Shown here piece after piece: positions 1-7,462 of a DNA stretch of 22,424 bases. Position 1 is the first letter of the stretch. Each line of letters starts with the position of its first letter. The stretch spans positions 1-22,424 of the forward strand of contig JALVIB010000068.1 in the NCBI GenBank assembly GCA_027028725.1, written 5' to 3'. Source of the DNA: Candidatus Altimarinota bacterium. GTDB lineage: Bacteria; Patescibacteriota; Gracilibacteria; UBA4473. The notes below the pieces were generated by a model. That model was not told the origin of the DNA, did not search any database, and saw only the letters and a list, made by a program, of their open reading frames with translations. The position numbers and the translations under genes were made by a program.

Positions 1-99
1 ATTTATGGACATTGTGTAAATGATTTTTCAGATAAAGAATTACAAAAAATTGGAGGAATTCATTTTCAAACATTACAAGAATTTTCTTGGGATAAATAA
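1..99 (+). CDS. C-terminal end of an unrecognised protein (partial)
   Basis: An open frame runs from base 1 to a TAA stop at 97-99 and encodes 32 residues ending in EFSWDK. No start codon lies in the window, so this is the 3' end of a gene that begins upstream. The fragment is too short to assign to a family. One copy of the iterated CCCGCGAAA motif follows directly after the stop (near 103), in the gap to the convergent nucleotidyltransferase gene. Confidence 0.55.
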   Translation: MYGHCVNDFSDKELQKIGGIHFQTLQEFSWDK

Positions 100-113
100 A
101 ATCCCGCGAAATT

Positions 114-740
114 TTACTTCTTTTTCTTTTTGAATTTCTTGTTTTTCGGATCAGGATGAAAGCGTAGCTCATTTTCTTCCAAAATAATTTTCGCTCCCGG
201 TAAGTGATAATCGGGATTGTGGCGGATTTTGATTATCTGAACGGCCGCGAGGATATTTTCTAAAAATCTCGCGAAAATTCCTGGTTTTTTATGCGAAGTT
301 CCAAACCCCGGCGGAGGAACATCGGGAAATTTTTCGCGGAATTTTCTGACCCAGGTGGCATTTTTTTCCACAAAATTCAAAAACAAGCGATCAGGATCAT
401 ACAAAGGGAAATTATGCGAAAAAAGTTTGGCGGAATAAGCGTCTTTTTCGCGGATTTCCAGCTCGTTGTCAGTGATGAAATGGTTGGGGCAAATTTTGAA
501 AGCGTGTTTTTTTTCGCTAGCCAGCTGATTGGTGATTTTCAAAAACAGGAAAACAAAAAACCGCGCAGTCCAGATTTGTCCGTGTTTAGCGATAATGAAA
601 AAATCAATATCGGAGTTCTCGGTGGCGCGTCCTTCGGCGACTGATCCAGAAAGGAAAATCGCGCGAACTCCCGGCAAACGGCCGCACCAGCGCGCCCAGC
701 GTTCCGCTTTTTTAATGAATTTTTGGTCAAGGTCAGTCAT
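114..740 (-). CDS. Nucleotidyltransferase-fold (Pol beta superfamily) protein
   Basis: 208 residues. Residues 31-50 carry the nucleotidyltransferase signature: SGSVAEGRA, then SDIDFFII, with G32-S33 as the nucleotide-binding turn and D44/D46 as the metal-binding acidic pair. The remainder is alpha-helical and basic and ends in a lysine-rich tail (KKFKKKKK). Proteins of this type (minimal nucleotidyltransferases, distant relatives of aminoglycoside nucleotidyltransferases and of MNT-type antitoxins) transfer a nucleotide to an unknown acceptor. No HEPN partner gene is adjacent. It converges on the partial gene at 1-99. Its start codon is followed upstream by a TTTCGCGGG motif (near 743) and then a repeat-filled gap. 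The fold is fairly certain; the substrate is unknown. Confidence 0.8.
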   Translation of the reverse strand: MTDLDQKFIKKAERWARWCGRLPGVRAIFLSGSVAEGRATENSDIDFFIIAKHGQIWTARFFVFLFLKITNQLASEKKHAFKICPNHFITDNELEIREKDAYSAKLFSHNFPLYDPDRLFLNFVEKNATWVRKFREKFPDVPPPGFGTSHKKPGIFARFLENILAAVQIIKIRHNPDYHLPGAKIILEENELRFHPDPKNKKFKKKKK

Positions 741-780
741 TTTTTCGCGGGAATTTTATCGGAAGAAATAAAGAAAGCAA

Positions 781-975
781 TTGTAATTAATAGTTAAAAA
801 TTTGGAACAGCTTAAAAGCTAAAAAGTCGAAGAGATAAAAAGCTTCAAGTTTTTCAGTAAAAATAATTTTTAAATTAACCCCCTGCTTCCCCCTTAGAAG
901 GGGGACTAAAAATCCCGCGAAAATTTTTAGATAGCTAAAAAGCTAAAAAGTCGAAAAGATAAAGAGCTAGTTTGC
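781..975. repeat. Composite dispersed repeat, copy A
   Basis: This part of the gene-free 741-1152 stretch is a mosaic in fixed order: a TTAATAGTTAA-type unit (784-797); an AAAAGCTAAAAAGTCGAAGA unit (809-849); a CCCCCT/AGGGGG hairpin unit (882-906); the iterated CCCGCGAAA motif (near 914); then a second AGCTAAAAAGTCGAAAAGAT unit (929-970). The same order recurs at 13547-13747, and its second half at 21008-21102. No coding frame of interest is present. Confidence 0.8.
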
Positions 976-1095
976 GAAAATAAAATCCCCCTAGTCCCCT
1001 TTGCCAAGGGGGAATGTAAAGGAATTCGAATAAAGAAGTAGATTGCCACGCTACGCTCGCAATGACGAGGTGGGGGAATTTCGCGGGATTTTCTA
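976..1095. repeat. Mosaic of short palindromic repeats
   Basis: Holds a CCCCCTAGTCCCCTTT...AGGGGG hairpin unit (987-1010). It also holds an ATTGC-CACGCTACGCTC-GCAATGAC unit (about 1043-1063), related to the larger version at 10672-10706, and an iterated TTTCGCGGG motif (near 1079). Nothing here looks coding. Confidence 0.6.
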
Positions 1096-1143
1096 CCTCA
1101 CCCCAACCCTTCCCGAGTACTCGGGACTAGGAGAGGGAGCTAA
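1096..1143. repeat. CCTCACCCC...GAGAGGGAGCTAA palindromic repeat, copy 1
   Basis: A 48-bp unit with outer arms ACCCT/GAGGGAG and an inner perfect 16-bp palindrome, TCCCGAGTACTCGGGA (1111-1126). Near-identical units lie at 9679-9728, inside the epimerase gene, and at 16411-16460. The inner palindrome also occurs alone at 4887-4902. Confidence 0.85.
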
Positions 1144-1152
1144 AAGGAAATT

Positions 1153-2103
1153 TTATAAATCTTTTTTATCAAAACTTAAAAGCGTGGCATCGAAAACTTT
1201 CAAATAAGGGAATTTGTAATTTGTTGGTTTGTTTAATTCAAATTCTTGTCCTTTGAAAACATATCTTTTCATAAACTCATACTTTTTTTTCAGCGCAGGA
1301 GAATAGCGTAAAATCCCGCGAAATTTTTCTCCGTGGAGGCGGTAGAAAAGGTAAGTTTCGGCAAAATCTTCAAAACAATCGCTACTAGCATAACCCGAAA
1401 CAAAATCGGATTTTTTCGCGGAATTTTTCTTTTGTGTCGCAGTTTTCCATGAAATTTGGTAAAAAATTAAACTTAAATCGTCGTTCAAAATCGGGGTTTT
1501 TCCGTCATAAAAACTGGTTTTGTGTCCTTTTTTTCCTTTCAACGCCCCGAGATCGGTGATGTGTCCCATTTCGTGAACAAAAACCGCAATTAGTTCCTGC
1601 TGATTTTGAATAGAGGAAGTGTGGAGAATGATTTTTCGCGAATTGGAAAGTCCCCGCGAAATATTTTTATTTTTCTGAACTTCCAAATCTTTCAAAACCT
1701 GCGTATGCCACTTCGGCAAAGCGATAATCGATGTTCGTAAATTTTGTTTAATTTGTTCCAAATATAAATTATCAGCTTGTGTTGAGCGGAAATTTTTCGC
1801 GGAAAAATGTCCATTCCACGGCGGAGTAGTTTTTTTCTTGGAAATTTCGCCTTTCGGCAAGCTCAAGGTAAACGCAGATTTTTTTGCGCGATTTGAAAAA
1901 TGGAAGTTTCGAAGATAAATTTTTCGCGGGCTAGCGTGAAATTTACCGAGTTTTAAAAAAGTCTTTTTTGAATCGGTATTAGTTTTATTTCGCCACTCAT
2001 TCTTCGCGGAATAAAACTGAATCGCGGGATTTTTCGCAACAACCGCAACTTGTTTAGGAGTTGTGTAAAAGCTGTTTAGAAAGGCGAGAATTGAGATAAG
2101 CAT
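1153..2103 (-). CDS. Putative secreted zinc metallopeptidase (HExxH)
   Basis: 316 residues. The N-terminus is hydrophobic (residues 2-12), followed by a Lys/Arg-rich, low-complexity stretch to about residue 105, so the protein is probably exported or membrane-anchored. The catalytic part is C-terminal: VHEMGH gives H177-E178-x-x-H181. About 65 residues later EDFAETY supplies acidic residues E245/E249, one of which is a plausible third zinc ligand (gluzincin arrangement). This resembles small metallopeptidases of the anthrax lethal-factor-like or MtfA-like type; the exact family is uncertain. A TLSLPKGE segment (about residues 79-86) is encoded by a sequence like the common TTTCGGCAAGCTC dispersed repeat, so part of the N-terminal region may derive from a repeat. 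There is no clear Shine-Dalgarno site. Confidence 0.65.
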   Translation of the reverse strand: MLISILAFLNSFYTTPKQVAVVAKNPAIQFYSAKNEWRNKTNTDSKKTFLKLGKFHASPRKIYLRNFHFSNRAKKSAFTLSLPKGEISKKKTTPPWNGHFSAKNFRSTQADNLYLEQIKQNLRTSIIALPKWHTQVLKDLEVQKNKNISRGLSNSRKIILHTSSIQNQQELIAVFVHEMGHITDLGALKGKKGHKTSFYDGKTPILNDDLSLIFYQISWKTATQKKNSAKKSDFVSGYASSDCFEDFAETYLFYRLHGEKFRGILRYSPALKKKYEFMKRYVFKGQEFELNKPTNYKFPYLKVFDATLLSFDKKDL

Positions 2104-2225
2104 GAAAATAAAAACTAGAAATTAGTAGTTTTTTGTTTTTATTTTTGCTTCTCGGACAGGATAAAAGCATTTTTCATTAAAATTGTCAATAATTCTTCCG
2201 TCCATTAGAAAGAGAGTATGAAAAA

Positions 2226-2317
2226 ATCCCGCGAAATTTTTGTTCGGGATCCCTTTTAATCCACTGAAAACAAATCCCCCTTTATCAAGGGGGACTTTAG
2301 AAAATTTCGCGAGATTT
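2226..2317. repeat. Motif plus CCCCCTTT...AGGGGG hairpin unit
   Basis: The 214-bp gap between two minus-strand genes holds an iterated CCCGCGAAA motif (near 2228), a TCCCCCTTTATCAAGGGGGA hairpin (2276-2295) and a degenerate TTTCGCGAG copy. An 88-codon minus-strand frame here runs through the repeats and is not convincing as a gene. Confidence 0.6.
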
Positions 2318-3682
2318 TTACCAACTCGCAATACTGTTCTGAATGGAGCGCATGTAGTCGCGGTAGGCGACTGGTCCGCGGAGTTCAAAGTAGCTTTTGT
2401 CGTCTCGTGGGAATAAAATAACGAGTTTGTCGTTTTCTTGGCTTTCGCTGAAAGTTGTCACCGGATCGTCGTCTGCGATCAGATTTAAATAAATTTCCGC
2501 GCTATTTCGCCCGTTGAGCGGGTGTTTGGCAAAACCAACTTGCGTGATGTAGTCATTTGTTGGTCCGAAATTTTCAAACCATAATCCAAACGGAACTTTC
2601 ATTGAAAAGCGGTAATAATCAGATTTATAGTTGTAAGCGCGATTGTCGATTAAGTTGGTAAATTCTCCCGAAATTTTCGCCACTCCCGCAAGGCGGGGGG
2701 GCGCAGCGGGATTTTCCGCTGTTTCTACTTCTTCCGTATCTGTTTCAACGGAATTTTCGTCTTCAGCTTCTGCTTGTGAATCAGATTCCGCGGTTTCTTT
2801 ATCCGCGCCAAAAATCCGCGAAATTATGCTACCATCTTCTTTTTCCTCAGTTTTTTCAGCAGATTCTTCGTCAGTAGTTTCGGCGGGTTTTTCTTTTTGA
2901 ACTCTTTTTAGTTCTTCTTCCGCGAGTTTTCGTAATTCTTCTTCGTGCGCTAGTTTGACATTCTCTTCTCCCTCAATAAAGGAGTTTAAAAGTTTGAAAA
3001 AATCTTTTTTTCGCGAGAAATCTTTTTCATTATTATTAAAAACAAAGACATATTTTTTTTGCGGGAAAATGTTCGAAAACAAAGTCACTTCTTGGCGAAC
3101 TTGTCCGCCGTCAAAAGTTGAACTTTTTTTAATTCCCGCCATATTTGCAATAACAATGTTTGGATCAGCTTTTTTGTCTGCTTCCTGTACATCTTTAACA
3201 GCAAAAGTTAAGAAAACTTTACGATTTTCGTCTTTTTTATCAATAAATTGCACGCTGCCGTTTTCCAACACAGAACTTTCCCAGTTCGCGGGGACTTTGA
3301 AAGAATAGTTTTTACTCTCAAAACGAGTCTCTAATTTCGCGGGATTTTTTTTCAAATCTTTGACGCGAATAGCTTCCACCCAAAAAATTGGACGCATTTT
3401 TTCCTGACGATAAACTCCATCAACTTCGACAATTCTTCCTTCAAATTCGTCCAAACGGACAATATCACTAGCGAGCAACGCCACCATTTTATTATCATTT
3501 TCCAACCGATGAGTGGCGCGAGTCGCCACCGAAACGGAAAACGGAAAAATTTCTCCGTACAAAGTTTCCACTTTTTCCGGTGGAAGTTTGGCGAAAGGGT
3601 CTTCTTTTTCCATAGTCGGTAGTGAGCAAGCCGAAAAAGTTAAAGCGACCAATAAACCGAGCCAGATGAGTTTTTGTTTCAT
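2318..3682 (-). CDS. Large secreted lipoprotein with PsbP/Mog1-like domains
   Basis: 454 residues. A lipoprotein signal peptide ends in LTFSAC, with Cys19 the predicted lipidated residue, so the protein is anchored to the outer face of the membrane. Residues 40-112 look like a small beta-rich domain (EGRIVEVDGVYR). Residues 126-238 begin YSFKVPANWE and resemble the PsbP/Mog1-like alpha/beta domain common in secreted lipoproteins. Residues 241-325 form a Glu/Lys/Asp-rich linker that may be coiled coil or disordered. Residues 355-454 begin YRFSMKVPFGLWFENFG and look like a second copy of the same domain type. Residues around 323-335 are encoded by an inserted palindromic repeat. The gene is divergent from the SLH gene, with a candidate promoter at 3707-3734. 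Function unknown; the domain match is inference from sequence pattern. Confidence 0.75.
   Translation of the reverse strand: MKQKLIWLGLLVALTFSACSLPTMEKEDPFAKLPPEKVETLYGEIFPFSVSVATRATHRLENDNKMVALLASDIVRLDEFEGRIVEVDGVYRQEKMRPIFWVEAIRVKDLKKNPAKLETRFESKNYSFKVPANWESSVLENGSVQFIDKKDENRKVFLTFAVKDVQEADKKADPNIVIANMAGIKKSSTFDGGQVRQEVTLFSNIFPQKKYVFVFNNNEKDFSRKKDFFKLLNSFIEGEENVKLAHEEELRKLAEEELKRVQKEKPAETTDEESAEKTEEKEDGSIISRIFGADKETAESDSQAEAEDENSVETDTEEVETAENPAAPPRLAGVAKISGEFTNLIDNRAYNYKSDYYRFSMKVPFGLWFENFGPTNDYITQVGFAKHPLNGRNSAEIYLNLIADDDPVTTFSESQENDKLVILFPRDDKSYFELRGPVAYRDYMRSIQNSIASW
2671..2715 (+). repeat. 27-bp palindromic insert splitting the iterated motif inside a gene
   Basis: AAATTTTCGC (2671-2680) and GGGATTTT (2708-2715) are the two halves of the iterated motif. 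They are separated by a 27-bp GC-rich insert (2681-2707) that starts CACTCCCGC and ends GGGCGCAGC. The insert keeps the lipoprotein frame and adds nine residues in the linker. Related inserts occur at 9742-9762 and 21347-21367. Confidence 0.8.
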
Positions 3683-3706
3683 TTTTTTTGGATAAAATCC
3701 CGCGAA

Positions 3707-3734
3707 ATTATGCTCTTTTGATTACAAAAATCAA
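3707..3734 (-). promoter_or_regulatory. Candidate promoter for the lipoprotein gene
   Basis: Minus strand: TTGATT (-35, 3734-3729), 16-bp spacer, CATAAT (-10, 3712-3707). The leader of about 20 bases holds a TTTCGCGGG motif just before the ATG. No Shine-Dalgarno site is seen. Confidence 0.4.
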
Positions 3735-3742
3735 GAATTTAT

Positions 3743-3771
3743 TTGCTTTGACAAAAATCTTTTCTTATCAT
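3743..3771 (+). promoter_or_regulatory. Candidate promoter for the SLH protein gene
   Basis: TATCAT (3766-3771) preceded at 17 bp by TTGCTT (3743-3748). A better -35 match, TTGACA (3748-3753), lies only 12 bp from TATCAT, so the exact boxes are uncertain. Confidence 0.3.
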
Positions 3772-3801
3772 TTGAGCGACTGAAATTTTGCGCAAACTAA
3801 A

Positions 3802-4794
3802 ATGAAAAAATTATTACTCGGATTCGTTATCGGACTTTTTTTAAGCTCATCGGCACTGGCTTTTTCGGACATAACTATAACTAGTCCAGATTATTTATCG
3901 ACTACTTATTTAACCGAAAAAGGAATAATTAACGGGTATCCAGACGGAACTTTTCAATCAGATAAGCCAATCAATCGTGTGGAAGCTTTGAAAATTATTT
4001 TAATTGCGGCGGATAAACCAATTAGCGAAAATTTCGCGGGAAAATTTGCGGATGTGCCAGCAGACGCTTGGTTTGCGAAATATGTCGAAACAGCAGCGAA
4101 TTTAGGAATTGTGTCAGGAGACGGACAAACGGGAAATTTTGTTCCAGCACGACAAGTAAATAAAGCCGAATTTCTAAAAATGGTTTTGAAAGCTTTTGAA
4201 ATTAATCCTGATGATTATGCGCAAATTCTGAATGTTGAGCCAGCGGATGTGCCAGCTGATGCTTGGTTTGCGCCGTATTTGAAATTCGCGGCGAAATTTA
4301 AAATCATTGATTTAGACGCTAATGGAAATGCAAATCCCGCGAAATTTTTAACCCGTGGGGAAGCGGTTGATATTTTATTCAAAACTTTGACCAAAGGGCG
4401 AGGACTTGATCCGCAAGTTTTACTAAATCTCGCGGAAAAACATTTGATTGAAACCGTAAATTTGCTTGAAGCAGGGGACTTGTTGAACGCTGGTTTGAAT
4501 GTTGGGATTGCCGAAAAAACAATGGTTATTTTGAACGACTTTTTGCCAAATAATTTGACAGTGCAGTCTTCTTCCAAAATTACAGATTCCATTAAAAACT
4601 TAGTGGGAGCATATGTTTCTGGGGAAAATGGACAAATTGATTCAGTTTTAGAAGCATCGGGAAATGCTTGGCGATTAGCGGATGAAGCAGAAAAATTAAA
4701 TCCAGAACAAACTACGGGAATTACAGGAAAAATTAAAGAGTTAGCGCATTCTATCGCCGAAAAAGCCCGCGAAATTAAGGGTGGGGGAGAGTAA
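3802..4794 (+). CDS. SLH-domain surface protein
   Basis: 330 residues. A Sec signal peptide (MKKLLLGFVIG...) likely ends after ALA at residue 20. Three S-layer-homology repeats follow. SLH1 is about residues 21-72 (TEKGIINGYPDGTF then INRVEAL). SLH2 is about 82-131 (FADVPADAWFAKYV, LGIVSGDGQTGNF, VNKAEFL). SLH3 is about 149-193 (ADVPADAWFAPYL, LTRGEAV). SLH triplets normally anchor proteins non-covalently to cell-wall polymers. The remaining roughly 130 residues are helical and Ala/Leu/Glu-rich, without a recognised domain. Two iterated motifs lie inside the gene and encode ENFAGKF and NPAKF. The gene is monocistronic and divergent from the lipoprotein gene, so both may act at the cell envelope. 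The ATG at 3802 is chosen because the signal peptide starts there. Confidence 0.9.
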   Translation: MKKLLLGFVIGLFLSSSALAFSDITITSPDYLSTTYLTEKGIINGYPDGTFQSDKPINRVEALKIILIAADKPISENFAGKFADVPADAWFAKYVETAANLGIVSGDGQTGNFVPARQVNKAEFLKMVLKAFEINPDDYAQILNVEPADVPADAWFAPYLKFAAKFKIIDLDANGNANPAKFLTRGEAVDILFKTLTKGRGLDPQVLLNLAEKHLIETVNLLEAGDLLNAGLNVGIAEKTMVILNDFLPNNLTVQSSSKITDSIKNLVGAYVSGENGQIDSVLEASGNAWRLADEAEKLNPEQTTGITGKIKELAHSIAEKAREIKGGGE

Positions 4795-4796
4795 GA

Positions 4797-5022
4797 GTTA
4801 GTTAACAAGTTCACGAGTTTACAAGTTTACAAGTAGGGATAGGGTTTTTTAGTTAATAATTAATAGTTAATAGTTAATAGTAGGGATCCCGAGTACTCGG
4901 GACGACCTGTCCTTTTGAAATCCCGCGAAAAAATCCCCCTTTAATATTTGGTCTGGAATTTTGTCCCCCTTTGTCAAGGAGGAGAATAAGGAATAATTTA
5001 AAAATTAAAATCCCGCGAAATT
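4797..5022. repeat. Repeat mosaic between the SLH gene and glyQS
   Basis: In order: a TTTACAAGTTTACAAGTAGGGA unit (about 4815-4838, also inverted at 17936-17972); tandem TTAATAGTTAATAG (4852-4881); GTAGGGA...CGACCTGTCC with the 16-bp palindrome TCCCGAGTACTCGGGA at 4887-4902 replacing the middle of the repeat seen intact at 16479-16501; motif near 4920; two CCCCCTTT units (4935-4983); motif near 5012. Confidence 0.7.
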
Positions 5023-5030
5023 TTGCGAAT

Positions 5031-5058
5031 TTGTTTTTTTATAGGAAGTTTTTATAAT
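5031..5058 (+). promoter_or_regulatory. Candidate promoter for glyQS
   Basis: TTGTTT (5031-5036), 16-bp spacer, consensus TATAAT (5053-5058). The predicted transcript starts near 5065, leaving a leader of about 18 bases before the ATG at 5083. Confidence 0.5.
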
Positions 5059-5082
5059 CTGCTCGTTAATTAAAATTATCAA

Positions 5083-6510
5083 ATGGGAGATTCAAAGCAA
5101 AAAACAAAAGGAGCGAATGCTTCAAAATCTATGGAAAAAATTGTCTCACTTTGCAAGAGAAGGGGATTTGTCTTTCCCGGATCGGAGATTTACGGCGGAT
5201 TTGGGAATTCTTACACTTACGGACCGCTGGGGGCAGAATTGAAAAAAAATATCAAAGATTTGTGGTGGAAAACATTCGTTCAAAATCGCGAGGATATGGT
5301 CGGGATTGATGGCGACATTATTTTGCATCCGCGAACTTGGGAAGCGAGTGGGCATGTGGGCGGATTTAATGACCAAATGGTTGATTGTAAAAATTGTAAA
5401 GCGCGATTGCGGGCGGACCATTTAGTCGAAGAAGCTATTCAAATGGATTGCGAAGGGAAATCTGATGAGGAAGTGACGGAAATAATTCGCGGGAATTCTA
5501 TCAAGTGTCCCAAATGTGGTTCAACAGATTTAACAGAAGTTCGGAAATTTAACTTGATGTTTTCAACGCAAATGGCGAAAACTGGCGAAAATTCCACTGC
5601 TTATCTGCGACCAGAAACCGCGCAGGCGATTTTTCTAGAATTTAAAAATGTAGTAGATTCAACTCGTTTGAAACTACCTTTTGGGATTGGTCAAATCGGG
5701 AAAGCTTTTCGAAACGAGATTACACCGGGAAATTTTATTTTTCGGCGTTTAGAATTTGAACAAATGGAAATTGAATACTTTATTCGTCCAGAAAATTGGG
5801 AGGAAATTTTTGAAAACTGGTTCAGCGAGATGAAAAAATGGTGCGCGGATATCGGGCTAAATCCCGCGAATTTTCACGAATACGAGCATCCAACCGAAAA
5901 ACTTTCGCATTATTCCAAACGGACAATTGATATTGAATACGATTTTCCATTCGGGCGGAAAGAACTTTACGGATTGGCGTATCGAACGGATTTTGATCTT
6001 TCGCAACACGAAAAATTTTCGCGGAAAAATCTCCACATTCACGATGACGCTACTGGTCAGAAAATTCTCCCGCATGTGATTGAACCGACTTTTGGATTAG
6101 ATCGAACAATTTTGGCGGTTTTGTGTGAAGGATTTTGTGAAGAAACTTTGGAAGATGGCTCAACTCGCGCTGTTTTGAAACTTGTGCCAGCGCTTGCGCC
6201 GGTCAAAATTGCGGTTTTTCCACTTATGAAAAAAGACGGATTACCGGAAAAATCCCGCGAAATTATGGAAAAACTACGAATTTTTGGAAACATTGAATAC
6301 GATCAGTCGGGAGCAATCGGCAAACGCTATCGTCGGCACGACGAAATCGGAACGCCAGTTTGTATCACGGTTGATTATGACACTTTGGACGAAAATTCCG
6401 CGGATTTTGAGTCAGTCACGATTCGTGACCGCGACACAATGCAACAAGAACGCGTCAAAATCGCGGATTTAGTCAGTGTTTTGGCGGAGCGGTATTTTGG
6501 TGGTTGCTAA
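5083..6510 (+). CDS. glyQS: Glycyl-tRNA synthetase, alpha2 (single-chain class II) type
   Basis: 475 residues. The enzyme charges tRNA-Gly with glycine in the cytoplasm. The N-terminal class II core begins after a short Lys-rich extension (KRRGFVFPGSEIYGGFGNSYTYGPLG, about residues 25-50). A zinc-binding insertion is visible as C102-x-x-C105 and C142-x-x-C145. Class II motif 2 is FRNEI...FRR at 209-222 and motif 3 is GLDRTILAVL at 339-348. The anticodon-binding domain occupies about 370-475 (APVKIAVFPL onward). The length fits the dimeric form used by eukaryotes, archaea and many bacteria, rather than the alpha2beta2 glyQ/glyS form. Glycines are encoded by GGN and no UGA lies inside the gene, which argues against the Gracilibacteria-type UGA=Gly code. 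The gene contains several iterated motifs, for example near 6249. Confidence 0.95.
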   Translation: MGDSKQKTKGANASKSMEKIVSLCKRRGFVFPGSEIYGGFGNSYTYGPLGAELKKNIKDLWWKTFVQNREDMVGIDGDIILHPRTWEASGHVGGFNDQMVDCKNCKARLRADHLVEEAIQMDCEGKSDEEVTEIIRGNSIKCPKCGSTDLTEVRKFNLMFSTQMAKTGENSTAYLRPETAQAIFLEFKNVVDSTRLKLPFGIGQIGKAFRNEITPGNFIFRRLEFEQMEIEYFIRPENWEEIFENWFSEMKKWCADIGLNPANFHEYEHPTEKLSHYSKRTIDIEYDFPFGRKELYGLAYRTDFDLSQHEKFSRKNLHIHDDATGQKILPHVIEPTFGLDRTILAVLCEGFCEETLEDGSTRAVLKLVPALAPVKIAVFPLMKKDGLPEKSREIMEKLRIFGNIEYDQSGAIGKRYRRHDEIGTPVCITVDYDTLDENSADFESVTIRDRDTMQQERVKIADLVSVLAERYFGGC

Positions 6511-6531
6511 AATTTCGCGGGATTTTCGTCA

Positions 6532-6970
6532 TCAGGGTCTTTTAGCTTCTCGAAAAATTTTTTCGCTAAATCTAATTCTTTCGACTTCTTCTGCTATGCA
6601 ATTAGCATCATTAAAGAGAGTGGTAGTTTTATCTTGTCCAAATTTTCGGATAACAATATTGTAAACATTGTTATTAAAAAAATGAGAAGTTTTGTAGCAA
6701 ACGCTAGCTTTTAATTGTTCGCGAATTTCAGAATTTTCTTCGTCAGAATAATCTTTTGTAAGCGTCGCAATAATTTTATTTCTTTTGTCGACAATGTGAA
6801 CAATTAGTAGCAGTTCAGTTAGAGATTGTAGAACTTCCTCCTCACCTGTGAATGTTTTTATTTCTGTTAATTTTACTTCTGCAATCCTTTTGATTTCTTC
6901 TTTGGAACTATTGGCATTTAATTCGGGATATTCTACTGATTCAATTAAAATTATCTAATGCTGGTGTCAT
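6532..6970 (-). pseudogene. Frameshifted gene for an unknown protein of about 144 residues
   Basis: On the minus strand a frame of 140 codons is open from 6954 down to the TGA at 6534-6532 but has no ATG. An ATG at 6970-6968 opens a different frame (MTPALDNFN) that stops after nine codons. Removing one base from the run of four A at 6947-6950 (T on the coding strand) joins the two into MTPALDNLIESVEYPEL and onward, giving one continuous protein. The body is Glu/Lys-rich and ends in RFSEKIFREAKRP, with no recognised family. The ATG directly follows an iterated motif that fills the 13-bp gap to the upstream gene at 6984-7352, so the two probably form one operon. Explanations are a true frameshift mutation, a sequencing error, or less likely programmed frameshifting. 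Confidence 0.65.
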
Positions 6971-6983
6971 TTTTCGCGGGATT

Positions 6984-7352
6984 TTATAAAGCATTTAAAG
7001 CAGTTGAAATTGCATGAGCATAATTATAGACACTGTTTATGACTTCATACGATTTCAGGTAGTCTAGATAATAAGGATTATCTTCCCCATATTCTTGTTT
7101 GATTTGTTCAATGTTTGTACTGTAATTATTTAAAACTTTAAGAAGTTTGCTTTTTGTGAAACGGGCTAAATCATCAGTTTCAGTATTGCTTTTAGTTTCA
7201 GGTTTTAAACTTAAAACAGTTTCTATTAGTTTGCTTAAAGTTTGTTTCGTTTGTTCTTTTGTTTTTTCGGGGAAAAAGTCAGTTACTTCATCAGGATTAA
7301 GGTTTTCGATTTTTGTGTAGAGTTCTTCTAGAGTTGGTGTTTGAGTAGGCAT
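6984..7352 (-). CDS. Hypothetical helical protein (orphan)
   Basis: 122 residues, starting MPTQTPTLEELYTKIENL. Highly charged and predicted almost entirely helical, with no signal peptide, membrane segment or family I recognise. It is the first gene of a likely two-gene minus-strand unit with the frameshifted gene at 6532-6970. The coding sequence is AT-rich and contains no copy of the iterated CCCGCGAAA motif, unlike the conserved genes around it. Together with lack of a recognisable family, this suggests recent acquisition or rapid evolution. No Shine-Dalgarno site is seen before the ATG. Confidence 0.6.
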   Translation of the reverse strand: MPTQTPTLEELYTKIENLNPDEVTDFFPEKTKEQTKQTLSKLIETVLSLKPETKSNTETDDLARFTKSKLLKVLNNYSTNIEQIKQEYGEDNPYYLDYLKSYEVINSVYNYAHAISTALNAL

Positions 7353-7462
7353 TTTAGAGATAAGTTAGTAAAAAGGCTTTTTTAAAATAAACCTTAAAAA
7401 ATAAAAGTCAAATTTTTCGCGGGATTTTTGTTTTTTTGGAAAAAATTGTTAAACTTCCCCCG

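Noticed and set aside
291..771. Plus- and minus-strand frames overlapping the nucleotidyltransferase gene
   Set aside because: They are antisense or out-of-frame shadows of a gene with clear catalytic motifs.
2122..2388. 88-codon minus-strand frame as a gene
   Set aside because: It overlaps the lipoprotein gene in another frame and reads through a CCCCCT hairpin repeat and an iterated motif. It shows no family features.
4215..4814. 199-codon antisense frame across the SLH gene
   Set aside because: A shadow of the SLH protein, whose signal peptide and three domains are unmistakable.
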